The notes below the pieces were generated by a model. It was not told where the DNA came from. It worked only from the letters and a program-made list of their open reading frames with translations, and did no database searches. This document shows positions 1-6,418 of a stretch of DNA of 64,000 nucleotides, piece by piece; position 1 is the first letter of the stretch; each line of letters opens with the position of its first letter. This stretch comes from CAYWVO01 sp964461835 (GTDB lineage Bacteria > Zixibacteria > MSB-5A5 > WJJR01 > JAJRUJ01): assembly GCA_964461835.1 (NCBI GenBank), contig CAYWVO010000004.1, positions 1 through 64,000 of the forward strand, in the 5' to 3' direction. The translations under genes were made by a program, and so were the position numbers.

Positions 1-292
1 ATTGGGTGAGCCTGAAGACGACCAATCCGATCGAATCGATCTTCGCCACCGTCAAACTGCGGACCAACGCGGCCCGACGGATCAAGTCGCCCCGCTCGGC
101 TCTGTACCTGATCTTCCAGTTGATCGTCAGAGCACAGAAGCGCTGGCGCCGGATCAACGCCCCGCACCTGGTAGAAAAAGTGCTGGCAGGAGTGACGTTC
201 GAGGACGGTATCGAGGTCAGGAAAACGAAGAACAATCAGGCTGAAAGGACGCTGCGTGAAAAAACAATTTACACAACTCTTGACATGAGCTC
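1..292 (+). mobile_element. Right end of an IS256-family insertion sequence
   Basis: The transposase tail is followed at 267-292 by a sequence with TTTACACAA then CTTGACA, the usual appearance of IS256-family terminal inverted repeats. I place the element end at about 290-292. The partner repeat and the target-site duplication lie outside the window, so the boundary is an estimate. Confidence 0.6.
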
Positions 293-395
293 TACCTTCT
301 GCATGGGTGTATCCTCCTGTTTTTGGGGTATCGTGACCCCGTTATCTGAGCTTTTTCAGGAGTTTACACCCGTTTCCTTTTTACAGGAAGTATAA
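3..395 (+). CDS. IS256-family transposase, C-terminal part (cut by window start)
   Basis: The reading frame is open at the left edge, so the N-terminus and the DDE catalytic core lie outside the window. The first visible residues contain TTNPIES and, further on, AQKRWRRIN and a GV(T)F(E)DGIEV stretch, which together mark the C-terminal end of IS256-type (Mutator-like) transposases. These enzymes cut and paste insertion sequences with a DDE active site. The frame has no stop until 393-395, beyond the probable IS end near 292, so the last 30 or so residues may be read-through into flanking DNA. Whether the element is intact cannot be judged from this end alone. Confidence 0.85.
   Translation, partial: WVSLKTTNPIESIFATVKLRTNAARRIKSPRSALYLIFQLIVRAQKRWRRINAPHLVEKVLAGVTFEDGIEVRKTKNNQAERTLREKTIYTTLDMSSTFCMGVSSCFWGIVTPLSELFQEFTPVSFLQEV
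304..371. repeat. 15-bp imperfect inverted repeat enclosing a smaller hairpin
   Basis: Arms at 304-318 and 357-371 are reverse complements at 13 of 15 positions (GGGTGTA...CTCCTG against CAGGAG...TACACCC). Inside, 327-342 has GGGGT-ATCGTG-ACCCC. It lies just outside the inferred IS end and could be a second, small mobile element or a transcription terminator. No protein is evident. Confidence 0.55.
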
Positions 396-504
396 TCCGT
401 GACCGGGTAGGAATTGAATCATACGAATACAGTAGCGCAGGTCGAGAAGCCTGTAGTACTGCCTATGTATATTATCGGCAGGAATTAAATTATACAACCG
501 GTAC

Positions 505-521
505 CTCACCCAACGGGTGAG
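505..521. repeat. REP-like palindrome, copy 1
   Basis: CTCACCC-AAC-GGGTGAG is a perfect 7-bp stem with a 3-base loop. It shares the CACCC-N3-GGGTG core with the copy at 558-574. No T-run follows, so it is not a typical terminator. Confidence 0.6.
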
Positions 522-543
522 TAGTCATTGGAGTTGGCTGACT

Positions 544-699
544 CTATCCGTCGAATACCCACCCGCTGGGTGGGGTACAAATGTGCTCCCGTAATTCGTT
601 GACTTTCGCTTTGAAAGCGCCCCGATCCTCGCCAGGGAGCCTGCGCAGCCCGCGCGTTAGAATCCGTTCCTGGCGATATCTCGTCTCTGGTGAAGCCAT
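544..699 (-). CDS. Small ORF of 51 aa, unknown
   Basis: An ATG on the minus strand (697-699) opens 51 codons ending TAG at 544-546. The product starts MASPETRYRQERIL and is rich in Arg, Glu and Leu, giving an amphipathic-helix look rather than random translation. Its last codons run through the second REP-like palindrome. There is no convincing Shine-Dalgarno sequence and I do not recognise a family. It may be a small gene, or a remnant truncated when the palindrome arrived. Confidence 0.3.
   Translation of the reverse strand: MASPETRYRQERILTRGLRRLPGEDRGAFKAKVNELREHICTPPSGWVFDG
558..574. repeat. REP-like palindrome, copy 2
   Basis: CCCACCC-GCT-GGGTGGG is a perfect 7-bp stem with a 3-base loop, 36 bp after copy 1 and sharing its core. 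The flanking TAC and GTA extend the symmetry with one bulge. The 395-953 stretch otherwise holds only the small minus-strand ORF at 544-699 and no recognisable gene. Confidence 0.6.
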
Positions 700-912
700 G
701 ACAGGATCTTACCCTGATTATAGAAGTCTCAATACTGGGTCAAATCATTCAAAGCCAAAACGATACGCACGCATTTCATTCCATTCGATGCCAAAGCAAC
801 GTAAAGACTTATGTATTAAGATACCAAAAAGCAAACCGTGACTCTACCGAAAATTGAAGAAAACAAGCATTTTTTCTGGAGTCGGGGACTCGAAAACACC
901 CGAGGCACACAA

Positions 913-925
913 GCCCCTATGGGGC
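913..925 (-). terminator. Possible terminator hairpin after the GIY-YIG gene
   Basis: GCCCC-TAT-GGGGC forms a 5-bp stem about 30 bp beyond the stop codon of the minus-strand gene. On that strand it is followed by only a weak TTGTGT stretch. A second small hairpin, GAGTC-GGG-GACTC, lies at 879-891. Confidence 0.3.
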
Positions 926-953
926 GCAGCGTTGGCCAATCATATCCTGGCAG

Positions 954-1241
954 TCAGTTACGCCGTTTGCTGAGCTGCTTGAGTCGGTCCTTGTCACCCT
1001 CAATGAGTGCTTGTTTCTTTGCGTGACTCCAGCGTTTCAGTTGACGCTCGCGTCGAACTGCCGCATCTGCATCTGGATAGACTTCATGATACACCAAGTG
1101 TACCGGACGTCGTGCTCGTGTATATTGTGCCCCCTGTCCTTCGTTATGCCTTTTAACTCTATTCTCGATATCTTTGGTGGAGCCAACGTAAAAACTTTGA
1201 TCAGCACAAAGCAGAATATAGACATAATATCGTTCAGCCAT
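954..1241 (-). CDS. GIY-YIG nuclease-family protein (UPF0213/YhbQ type)
   Basis: The 95-aa product is a stand-alone GIY-YIG domain. VYI near residues 7-9 and YVG near 18-20 replace the name-giving motifs, followed by STKDIENRVKRH with the conserved Arg and a later HEVYPDADAAVRRERQLKRW segment carrying the catalytic Glu region. Small proteins of this type are single-strand or branched-DNA endonucleases, or nuclease-like proteins without an assigned role. The ATG at 1239-1241 sits 2 nt after a GAAGG that belongs to the neighbouring tandem repeat, so the repeat itself appears to supply the ribosome-binding site. The gene is a likely passenger of a mobile patch beside ssrA. Confidence 0.88.
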   Translation of the reverse strand: MAERYYVYILLCADQSFYVGSTKDIENRVKRHNEGQGAQYTRARRPVHLVYHEVYPDADAAVRRERQLKRWSHAKKQALIEGDKDRLKQLSKRRN

Positions 1242-1243
1242 AG

Positions 1244-1430
1244 CCTTCGACTCGCTGTNNNNNNNNNNNNNNNNNNNNNNNNNNNNNNNNNNNNNNNNNN
1301 NNNNNNNNNNNNNNNNNNNNNNNNNNNNNNNNNNNNNNNNNNNNNNNNNNNNNNNNNNGCTCGCTTCCCTTCGACTCGCTGTGCTCGCTTCCCTTCGACT
1401 CGCTGTGCTCGCTTCCCTTCGACTCGCTGT
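1244..1430. repeat. 24-bp tandem repeat array interrupted by the assembly gap
   Basis: Three identical 24-bp units occupy 1359-1382, 1383-1406 and 1407-1430, each built on CCTTCGACTCGCTGT and GCTCGCTT. A partial unit at 1431-1441 follows, and another (1244-1258) precedes the gap. The array therefore continues into the unknown bases and its copy number is not known. Read in one frame it gives a monotonous Ser/Glu/His/Lys repeat, which I do not regard as a protein. There are no spacers, so it is not CRISPR. Confidence 0.9.
1259..1358. other. Assembly gap, 100 N
   Basis: Exactly 100 consecutive N inside the tandem repeat. The round number is a scaffolding placeholder, so the true length is unknown and may be much larger. 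Confidence 0.98.
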
Positions 1431-1442
1431 GCTCGCTCAGGA

Positions 1443-1539
1443 CTCCATTCGACGCGTCATTTAGCAAAGATTTCAAAATAGTGGCCTGCCATGAGCAAGC
1501 GAGGAAGAACCGGAGGTTTTCCGAGCGCGTCGAATGGAG
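1443..1539. repeat. Perfect 14-bp inverted repeat, one arm overlapping the tmRNA 3' end
   Basis: The arm at 1443-1456 (CTCCATTCGACGCG) is the exact reverse complement of 1526-1539. The right arm covers the last five bases of the tmRNA acceptor sequence and nine bases of 3' flank. The 69-bp interior contains a second hairpin at 1503-1522 (an 8-bp stem with one bulged G), a candidate processing or termination structure for the tmRNA precursor. No T-run is present. Confidence 0.8.
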
Positions 1540-1893
1540 GCGGGGGGAATCGAACCCCCGTCCGAAAGCCCTTCAGAAAGATCATCTACCCGCATAGTCG
1601 ATCTTTTGTGTATTCGCCCAAACCGTCGCCGGTCGACAGGCTGCGGTTCAGACTAGCTCAGTTTAGTTTCGCCGGCGCCCCTGAGCAAAGCGGTCGGCTA
1701 GCCTCTCCTCACGACGTGGGATACCGGGCTGAGAGGCCCTCCCGGTAGCCACGGCGCAGCCTTTTAGTTAGGCCGCGAGCGCATACGAATAATCGTCTGC
1801 GTTTAGATTTGATCCCACTTGTTTAGCGAGGCAAAGTGGGCACCTCGACGGGCAAATCTTCCCTCCATGACTCCGTCGAAACCAGTCGCCCCC
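1535..1893 (-). ncRNA. ssrA: Transfer-messenger RNA (tmRNA, ssrA)
   Basis: On the minus strand the RNA begins GGGGGCGACTGGTTTCGACGG (the 5' bases are at 1893) and ends with a T-arm containing GGTTCGATTCC and the acceptor strand CGCCTCC plus discriminator A at 1535. GGGGGCG pairs with CGCCTCC with one G-U, forming the alanine-type acceptor stem. CCA is not encoded and must be added. The tag reading frame lies at 1768-1803 and encodes NADDYSYALAA followed by TAA, with the usual ALAA end that directs proteolysis. tmRNA with SmpB rescues stalled ribosomes. The mature length of about 359 nt is normal for the one-piece form. Confidence 0.96.
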
Positions 1894-1949
1894 GTGCGCG
1901 CAATTGCGCCAGAAGATGGTCAATTCCTGGAGCCGTTCTTTCTACGCAT

Positions 1950-1978
1950 AATATCGCCGAAAGTTGTGGGTATTTCAA
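1950..1978 (-). promoter_or_regulatory. Candidate sigma-70 promoter of ssrA
   Basis: On the minus strand TTGAAA (1973-1978) and GATATT (1950-1955) are 17 bp apart. The start would lie about 50 nt before the mature tmRNA 5' end, leaving a leader to be trimmed. Confidence 0.45.
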
Positions 1979-2032
1979 GGCCTGCGGCCCGAATCCTCCA
2001 GTCAGAAAATCACCGCATTTTGACGTCACCAG

Positions 2033-2061
2033 TTGACTTACGGTGCAGACCGGCGTTACCT
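2033..2061 (+). promoter_or_regulatory. Candidate promoter of the M29 aminopeptidase
   Basis: TTGACT (2033-2038), a 17-bp spacer and TTACCT (2056-2061), about 60 bp upstream of the start codon. The -35 is good and the -10 poor. Confidence 0.35.
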
Positions 2062-2121
2062 TACGGGGTTTTAGGATAAGTTGTTATGTGACAGCAAGTC
2101 ACCGAAAGAAAGGCGTAACCG

Positions 2122-3258
2122 ATGACCGACAAACGGCATGCCGTACTGGCCAAAACGCTGGTCAACTACTCAGTGACCGTCCAGCCCGGCGATAAAGTGA
2201 TGGTGGAAACCAAGGGGCGGACAACCGCGCCGCTGGCCGAAGCGATTGTCGCCGAAATCGCTAAAGCAGGCGGAATCCCGTTCTGGTTCTACAACGACGA
2301 GTATCTCGAACGGCGCTGGATCCTCAGCGGCGACGAGGAGCAGTTTCAAAACTACGGCAAGATGCACCTCCGCTTGATGAAGGACATGGACTGCTATATT
2401 TCGGTCCGGGGAGCGGACAATTCCTACACCCTCGCCGATGTCCCGAGCAAACAACTCAGCTGGTACCGTAAACATTACTACAAACCGGTACATTTAAACC
2501 AGCGCGTCAAGCGCACCCGCTGGGTAGTCATGCGGTATCCGAACGAGGCGATGTCTCAGCTGGCCGAGACCTCCCGCGAGTCGTTCGAGGATTTCTACTA
2601 CTCGGTCTGCAATATCAATTATGCCAAAATGTCTCAGGCGATGGATCCGCTGGCCAAGCTGATGAAGGAGACTGACAAGGTCCATATTGTCGGACCGGGG
2701 GATACCGATTTGGAGTTTTCCATCAAGGGGATCCCGCCGGTGAAATGCGACGGCCACCGCAATATCCCCGACGGTGAGGTCTACACCGCCCCGAGGAAAA
2801 CCTCGATCAACGGTGTGATATCCTACAACACGCCGTCAATGCACGAATCGGCATTATATGAGGGAATCAAGTTCGAATTTGAAAAGGGCAAAATCGTCAA
2901 AGCGGAGTGCAAAGGCGGCAACACCAAAAAACTCAACAAAGTCCTGGACACCGATACAGGCGCGCGGTACATCGGCGAATTCGCGCTCGGCATCCATCCG
3001 AATATCCGTGAGCCGATGCGCGACACGCTGTTTGATGAGAAAATTTACGGCTCCATTCACCTGACCCCCGGCCAATGTTATGATGAGGCGCCCAATGGCA
3101 ACAAATCGGCGATCCATTGGGACTTAGTGCTTATTCAGACCAGTGCCTACGGGGGGGGTGAGATCTATTTCGACGACAAGCTCATCCGGCAGGACGGCAT
3201 TTTCGTTCATCCGGCGTTGAAGGAAAAACTCTCGGCCAAGGCGCTGCGGGGCCGATAG
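2122..3258 (+). CDS. Aminopeptidase, M29 family (AmpS/AmpT type)
   Basis: This 378-aa metallopeptidase removes N-terminal residues from peptides in the cytoplasm; no signal peptide is visible. The M29 metal ligands are all in place: E219 in PDGEVYTAP, E286 in GEFALG, H313 in GSIHL, and H332 with D334 in AIHWD. The family uses two cobalt, zinc or similar ions and is often broad in specificity. Length is at the lower end of the family range (about 370-415). The gene stands alone after ssrA, with its own candidate promoter, and a purine-rich GAAAGAAAGG precedes the ATG. Confidence 0.9.
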   Translation: MTDKRHAVLAKTLVNYSVTVQPGDKVMVETKGRTTAPLAEAIVAEIAKAGGIPFWFYNDEYLERRWILSGDEEQFQNYGKMHLRLMKDMDCYISVRGADNSYTLADVPSKQLSWYRKHYYKPVHLNQRVKRTRWVVMRYPNEAMSQLAETSRESFEDFYYSVCNINYAKMSQAMDPLAKLMKETDKVHIVGPGDTDLEFSIKGIPPVKCDGHRNIPDGEVYTAPRKTSINGVISYNTPSMHESALYEGIKFEFEKGKIVKAECKGGNTKKLNKVLDTDTGARYIGEFALGIHPNIREPMRDTLFDEKIYGSIHLTPGQCYDEAPNGNKSAIHWDLVLIQTSAYGGGEIYFDDKLIRQDGIFVHPALKEKLSAKALRGR

Positions 3259-3310
3259 GTCAAGGGGAAGTGGCGCAAAACGCGGTTCGACATAGAAAAT
3301 GGGATTCTCA

Positions 3311-3322
3311 GGGAATATTCCC
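3311..3322. repeat. Palindrome GGGAATATTCCC between genes
   Basis: A perfect 12-bp palindrome in the 325-bp gap 3259-3583. No T-run follows. The same gap holds a candidate small ORF (3358-3444) and a promoter (3441-3470), and nothing else I can identify. Confidence 0.4.
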
Positions 3323-3357
3323 ACCGGTAGCTGTTATTCAATACTGGAGGAGTCCCA

Positions 3358-3444
3358 ATGAGTTATGATCGGGGAAGATTGGCGGACTGTCAAAAGCTCA
3401 AATGTCTACCAGTCCTCGCAACCGAAAGCCCAAAAACGGGTTGA
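3358..3444 (+). CDS. Possible 28-aa ORF or leader peptide
   Basis: GGAGGAG is placed 5 nt before an ATG that opens 28 codons ending TGA. The peptide starts MSYDRGRLADCQ and resembles nothing I know. Its stop overlaps the -35 of the next promoter. The good ribosome-binding site is the only support. Confidence 0.25.
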   Translation: MSYDRGRLADCQKLKCLPVLATESPKTG

Positions 3445-3470
3445 CTTAGCCCAGCAGCGTTTTGTAAGAT
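3441..3470 (+). promoter_or_regulatory. Candidate sigma-70 promoter of the FadL-like gene
   Basis: TTGACT (3441-3446), 18-bp spacer, TAAGAT (3465-3470). It lies about 110 bp upstream of the porin start and would drive the porin-lipoprotein pair. Confidence 0.5.
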
Positions 3471-3583
3471 GCTGAAACTTTTTGCAGGAGTGCGAGTCGA
3501 CGGAAATGACGTTGCGGCAAACGATGTTTCGCGTTGACCGGGAAAGAAGTCATACTGGGGTATTCACATAACGGAGTCAGGGT

Positions 3584-5020
3584 ATGAAGTATGGTGTGAG
3601 AGGAATTTGTCTTGGTGTAGCAATTGTCCTTTGCCTTACCGTCACCGTTTGGGGGGCAGGCATATCAGCCGGTGGTGTCGGTGCCAAGGCGAAATCGATG
3701 GGGGGAGCGTTCCGCGCCATTGCTGACGACTGGAGCGCAGCCTATTGGAATCCCGCGGGGTTGGCACAGTTGGAGGAGAGTGAACTTGATTTTACGTTCC
3801 TGGTAGTGAATCCGCGTCCCACGTTCACCCCAGTCACCGTCCACGAGGTTATCGGGACCGGTTACAACATGAAAGGCGGGGGCGAACGATACCCGGAGGA
3901 TCGCTTGATCCCCTTCCCGTCGTTTAGTGGATTTGTCAAAGTACCGTCCCTGGAGAAGGTGACCTTTGGCGCGGCGGTCTATTGGGTCCATGACGCCAAT
4001 TTCCTGTGGGATCTTTATCAAATTCCCGATGGGTATAACGAAACCCGCTCGCTCAGTGAATCTGACTATCGGCTTGACCTGGATGTATGGGATTTCCATC
4101 CCACGGTGGCGCTTGAAGTCAATGACCGTCTCTCGCTCGGCGCCGGATTATCGGTCCAACGCGGGGATATGGTCTTCAAAAGAATCCACTTGTTTGAGAA
4201 CGACTGGGGCACCCCCTGGAATGTCTATCCCTTCGAGAATTTCGTCGGCGAACTTGATTTTGACGGGAACGGAACGGGTATCGGGGTCAATGGCGGGCTC
4301 ACCTACAAAGCAAGCGATAAGCTGACCGTAGCACTCACCGGTCAGTCCCCGGTGGAGATTAGCCTGGAAGGTACCTCGAACATCAATATTATTTACCCCA
4401 AGAACGATGCCCTGGGTGCACCGGGTCGTGATACGACCTATCAGGCATTTTATCAGGGTGGGTTCGAGTCCGATCGCAGCCCGTTTCAGATGGATCTCAA
4501 ACTCCCCGGTTCTCTGGGGCTGGGGGTGGCCTATCAGGTTGATGAACAACTCACGTTCGCCGCTGATGTGGCGGTGAATTTCTGGTCGGAGATGGAGGAG
4601 TGGCGTTTCGAATTCGGCGAGGGCGGCCACGAGTTGAATACCAAGGGTCTCGCTCCGATCACCAAGTTGGTGATGCCGATGGATTACGAGGACCAAGTTT
4701 CTCTCGGCGTCGGATTCCAGTATATCGCCCGGGAAAATCTTATCCTGCGCGGGGGATATTCCTTTGACCAGACGGCCGTGCCGGACGAGACGTTCCGACC
4801 GTATATCCCGGATTACGGCAGTCAGCACGGAGTCAACGGCGGCGTCTCCTGGCTGCTTAAGGCATTCGAAATCTCGGCACAGGCCAAGGCGGCATTCGCG
4901 CCGACTCGGACGATCGAGACGCTGCGTGATGTGAATGGGGACGGCCAGTTCGATAATTTCCCCGGCGAATATACAGCCAACCAATTTGAACTATTGTTGT
5001 CGACGAAATACCGGTTTTAA
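3584..5020 (+). CDS. Outer-membrane transport protein, OmpP1/FadL/TodX family
   Basis: The 478-aa precursor has a signal peptide of about 24 residues (hydrophobic run ending VWGA). The mature start has the family hallmark: Gly-rich residues, then MGGAF, ADDWSAAYWNPAGLA. FadL-type proteins are 14-strand beta-barrels that let long-chain fatty acids or other hydrophobic compounds through the outer membrane, and the chain ends in a typical C-terminal aromatic (YRF). The substrate here is unknown. The C-terminal part contains a DVNGDGQFDNF calcium-loop-like stretch. The next gene starts 18 bp downstream, so the two are probably co-transcribed. Confidence 0.88.
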   Translation: MKYGVRGICLGVAIVLCLTVTVWGAGISAGGVGAKAKSMGGAFRAIADDWSAAYWNPAGLAQLEESELDFTFLVVNPRPTFTPVTVHEVIGTGYNMKGGGERYPEDRLIPFPSFSGFVKVPSLEKVTFGAAVYWVHDANFLWDLYQIPDGYNETRSLSESDYRLDLDVWDFHPTVALEVNDRLSLGAGLSVQRGDMVFKRIHLFENDWGTPWNVYPFENFVGELDFDGNGTGIGVNGGLTYKASDKLTVALTGQSPVEISLEGTSNINIIYPKNDALGAPGRDTTYQAFYQGGFESDRSPFQMDLKLPGSLGLGVAYQVDEQLTFAADVAVNFWSEMEEWRFEFGEGGHELNTKGLAPITKLVMPMDYEDQVSLGVGFQYIARENLILRGGYSFDQTAVPDETFRPYIPDYGSQHGVNGGVSWLLKAFEISAQAKAAFAPTRTIETLRDVNGDGQFDNFPGEYTANQFELLLSTKYRF

Positions 5021-5038
5021 TCTGCGGGAGGATGAGTG

Positions 5039-6274
5039 GTGATCAAGGAAAAAACCAATATCATAGTCATGATTGCCGGCCTTGGGCTGTTGTTCGCCAT
5101 GTTACTCTTGGCGGGATGTGGTGAACGAGAAAATCCTCTCGATCCCGAACCGGTTGATCTTAGTGGAGCCACGCCCATGGTCCAATCGATGAATTTCGGT
5201 TCCAGCCTGGCCGGTTTTCCCTTGGATCCGGAGGATCAGCGGCAGTCGCGAGTTATCCGTGTGTATACCCCGCCGGAACATGAAGGAGCGGGGATGGGAC
5301 CGCGGTTCCCCGTGTTATATCTGCTGCACGACCACGGCAGTGATGAACGCCAGTTTGATTTTTATGGGTTGTCGCAGATGGCGCACGATATGATCGTCAC
5401 GGGTGAAATCAAGCCGATGATCATTGTGACGATGGATGCCGCTAATATGTTCGGCCTGGGCATGTACGCCAATTCATCGGTGGCCGGTCATTACGAGGAT
5501 TTGATTTATCCCGATCTGGTAAATCAGATCGATGAGGGAGTCTCGTTTGATACCCATATCCTCGGTGGTGCAAATGCACGGGCGATTGGCGGGATTGGCT
5601 TCGGTGGACAGGCGGCGCTTAAAATCGCCATGAAAAACCCCGATGTCTTTGCCTCAGTCTCGGCGATCAATGCACCGCTGGCGTTTGCCGGTGACGGTGG
5701 TGTAACCTCCAACGGATTGCAGGACTTGTTCAAGTTCTTCTTTATTGAGAATGACTTGCCGCCCGGCGATTTCGAAGCATACACGGGAGTTCGCGACAGT
5801 CCGGATCTGGATCATAAAATCACCAGCATGATCTTTGCCATGTCGGCGGCATTCTCACCGACGACCGACTTGCAGTTTTTGCGTCCCTGGACCTCACGAT
5901 TCAGAGTCCCCGGCTTCACCGACACGGCATTCTTCGAGCTCCCGTTTGATCACCAGAACTATGTTGATGCCCAAGTGTGGAACCGGTGGTTGGAAGAAGA
6001 CGTTCGGACTTTGTATGCACAAGACGAGTATTCTGCCTCTCTCGATAATATCGCAGTCTACATCGATGCAGCCGAGAACGACCAGTACGGATTTTTCCGT
6101 CAAGCAGAACTCTTTGCCGAGGATTTGGCGGCCCGGGGCGAGGTCAATTACATTTTTAAATCCTACGGCGACACCGACGGGTTGACCGCTGATCACGATC
6201 AGATGATCCGGTTGCGCTTGGGGGAAATCCTGAAGTTCCATTCGGAGCACCTGGAGTTGCCACTGCAACAGTAA
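5039..6274 (+). CDS. Lipoprotein with esterase-D-type alpha/beta-hydrolase fold, nucleophile missing
   Basis: An N-terminal hydrophobic segment ends in LLLAGC, so the protein should be lipidated at C27. Residues from about 90 onward follow the esterase/S-formylglutathione-hydrolase (PF00756) pattern: PVLYLLH, EIKPMIIVTMD, YEDLIYPDLVNQID, then RAIGGIGFGGQAAL. In that last motif the family carries Ser in G-F-S-M-G-G, but here the residue is Gly (about G187). The enzyme may thus be inactive and serve as a binding protein. Two GTG codons (5036, 5039) could start it; GGGAGG at 5026-5031 fits 5039 best. It pairs with the FadL-like porin. Confidence 0.75.
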   Translation: MIKEKTNIIVMIAGLGLLFAMLLLAGCGERENPLDPEPVDLSGATPMVQSMNFGSSLAGFPLDPEDQRQSRVIRVYTPPEHEGAGMGPRFPVLYLLHDHGSDERQFDFYGLSQMAHDMIVTGEIKPMIIVTMDAANMFGLGMYANSSVAGHYEDLIYPDLVNQIDEGVSFDTHILGGANARAIGGIGFGGQAALKIAMKNPDVFASVSAINAPLAFAGDGGVTSNGLQDLFKFFFIENDLPPGDFEAYTGVRDSPDLDHKITSMIFAMSAAFSPTTDLQFLRPWTSRFRVPGFTDTAFFELPFDHQNYVDAQVWNRWLEEDVRTLYAQDEYSASLDNIAVYIDAAENDQYGFFRQAELFAEDLAARGEVNYIFKSYGDTDGLTADHDQMIRLRLGEILKFHSEHLELPLQQ

Positions 6275-6308
6275 CGAGTGACAGTACGTCCATAGGCTAT
6301 GAGAATGC

Positions 6309-6341
6309 GGGGGTATCGGTGACGATATCCCCTTTCTTCTT
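6309..6341 (+). terminator. Rho-independent terminator after the porin-lipoprotein pair
   Basis: GGGGGTATCG (6309-6318) and CGATATCCCC (6323-6332) form a 10-bp stem with one G-U and a GTGA loop, followed by TTTCTTCTT. Confidence 0.85.
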
Positions 6342-6418
6342 GCCCCTTAGGGAGGTGAAGCTGCATTTTAGGCGCACGCAACGTTGGCGGCCCTGCGCAA
6401 TGAAGTGAAGGGATAGAT

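Noticed and set aside
581..841. Plus-strand ORF of 86 aa
   Set aside because: The translation is Ser/Arg/Lys-rich without a start signal, and the opposite strand at 544-699 looks more like protein.
1244..1430. Tandem repeat as a CRISPR array
   Set aside because: Units follow one another with no spacers and no cas genes are near.
1234..1476. Minus-strand ORF of about 80 aa through the tandem repeat
   Set aside because: It reads the 24-bp repeat and the N gap as a monotonous Ser/Glu/Lys peptide and overlaps the GIY-YIG start; it is a by-product of repeat length divisible by three.
1491..2079. Plus- and minus-strand ORFs over the tmRNA gene
   Set aside because: The stretch is fully explained by tmRNA structure and its promoter.
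4148..4984. Minus-strand ORF of 278 aa opposite the FadL-like gene
   Set aside because: Antisense shadow of a well-supported gene; no family pattern.
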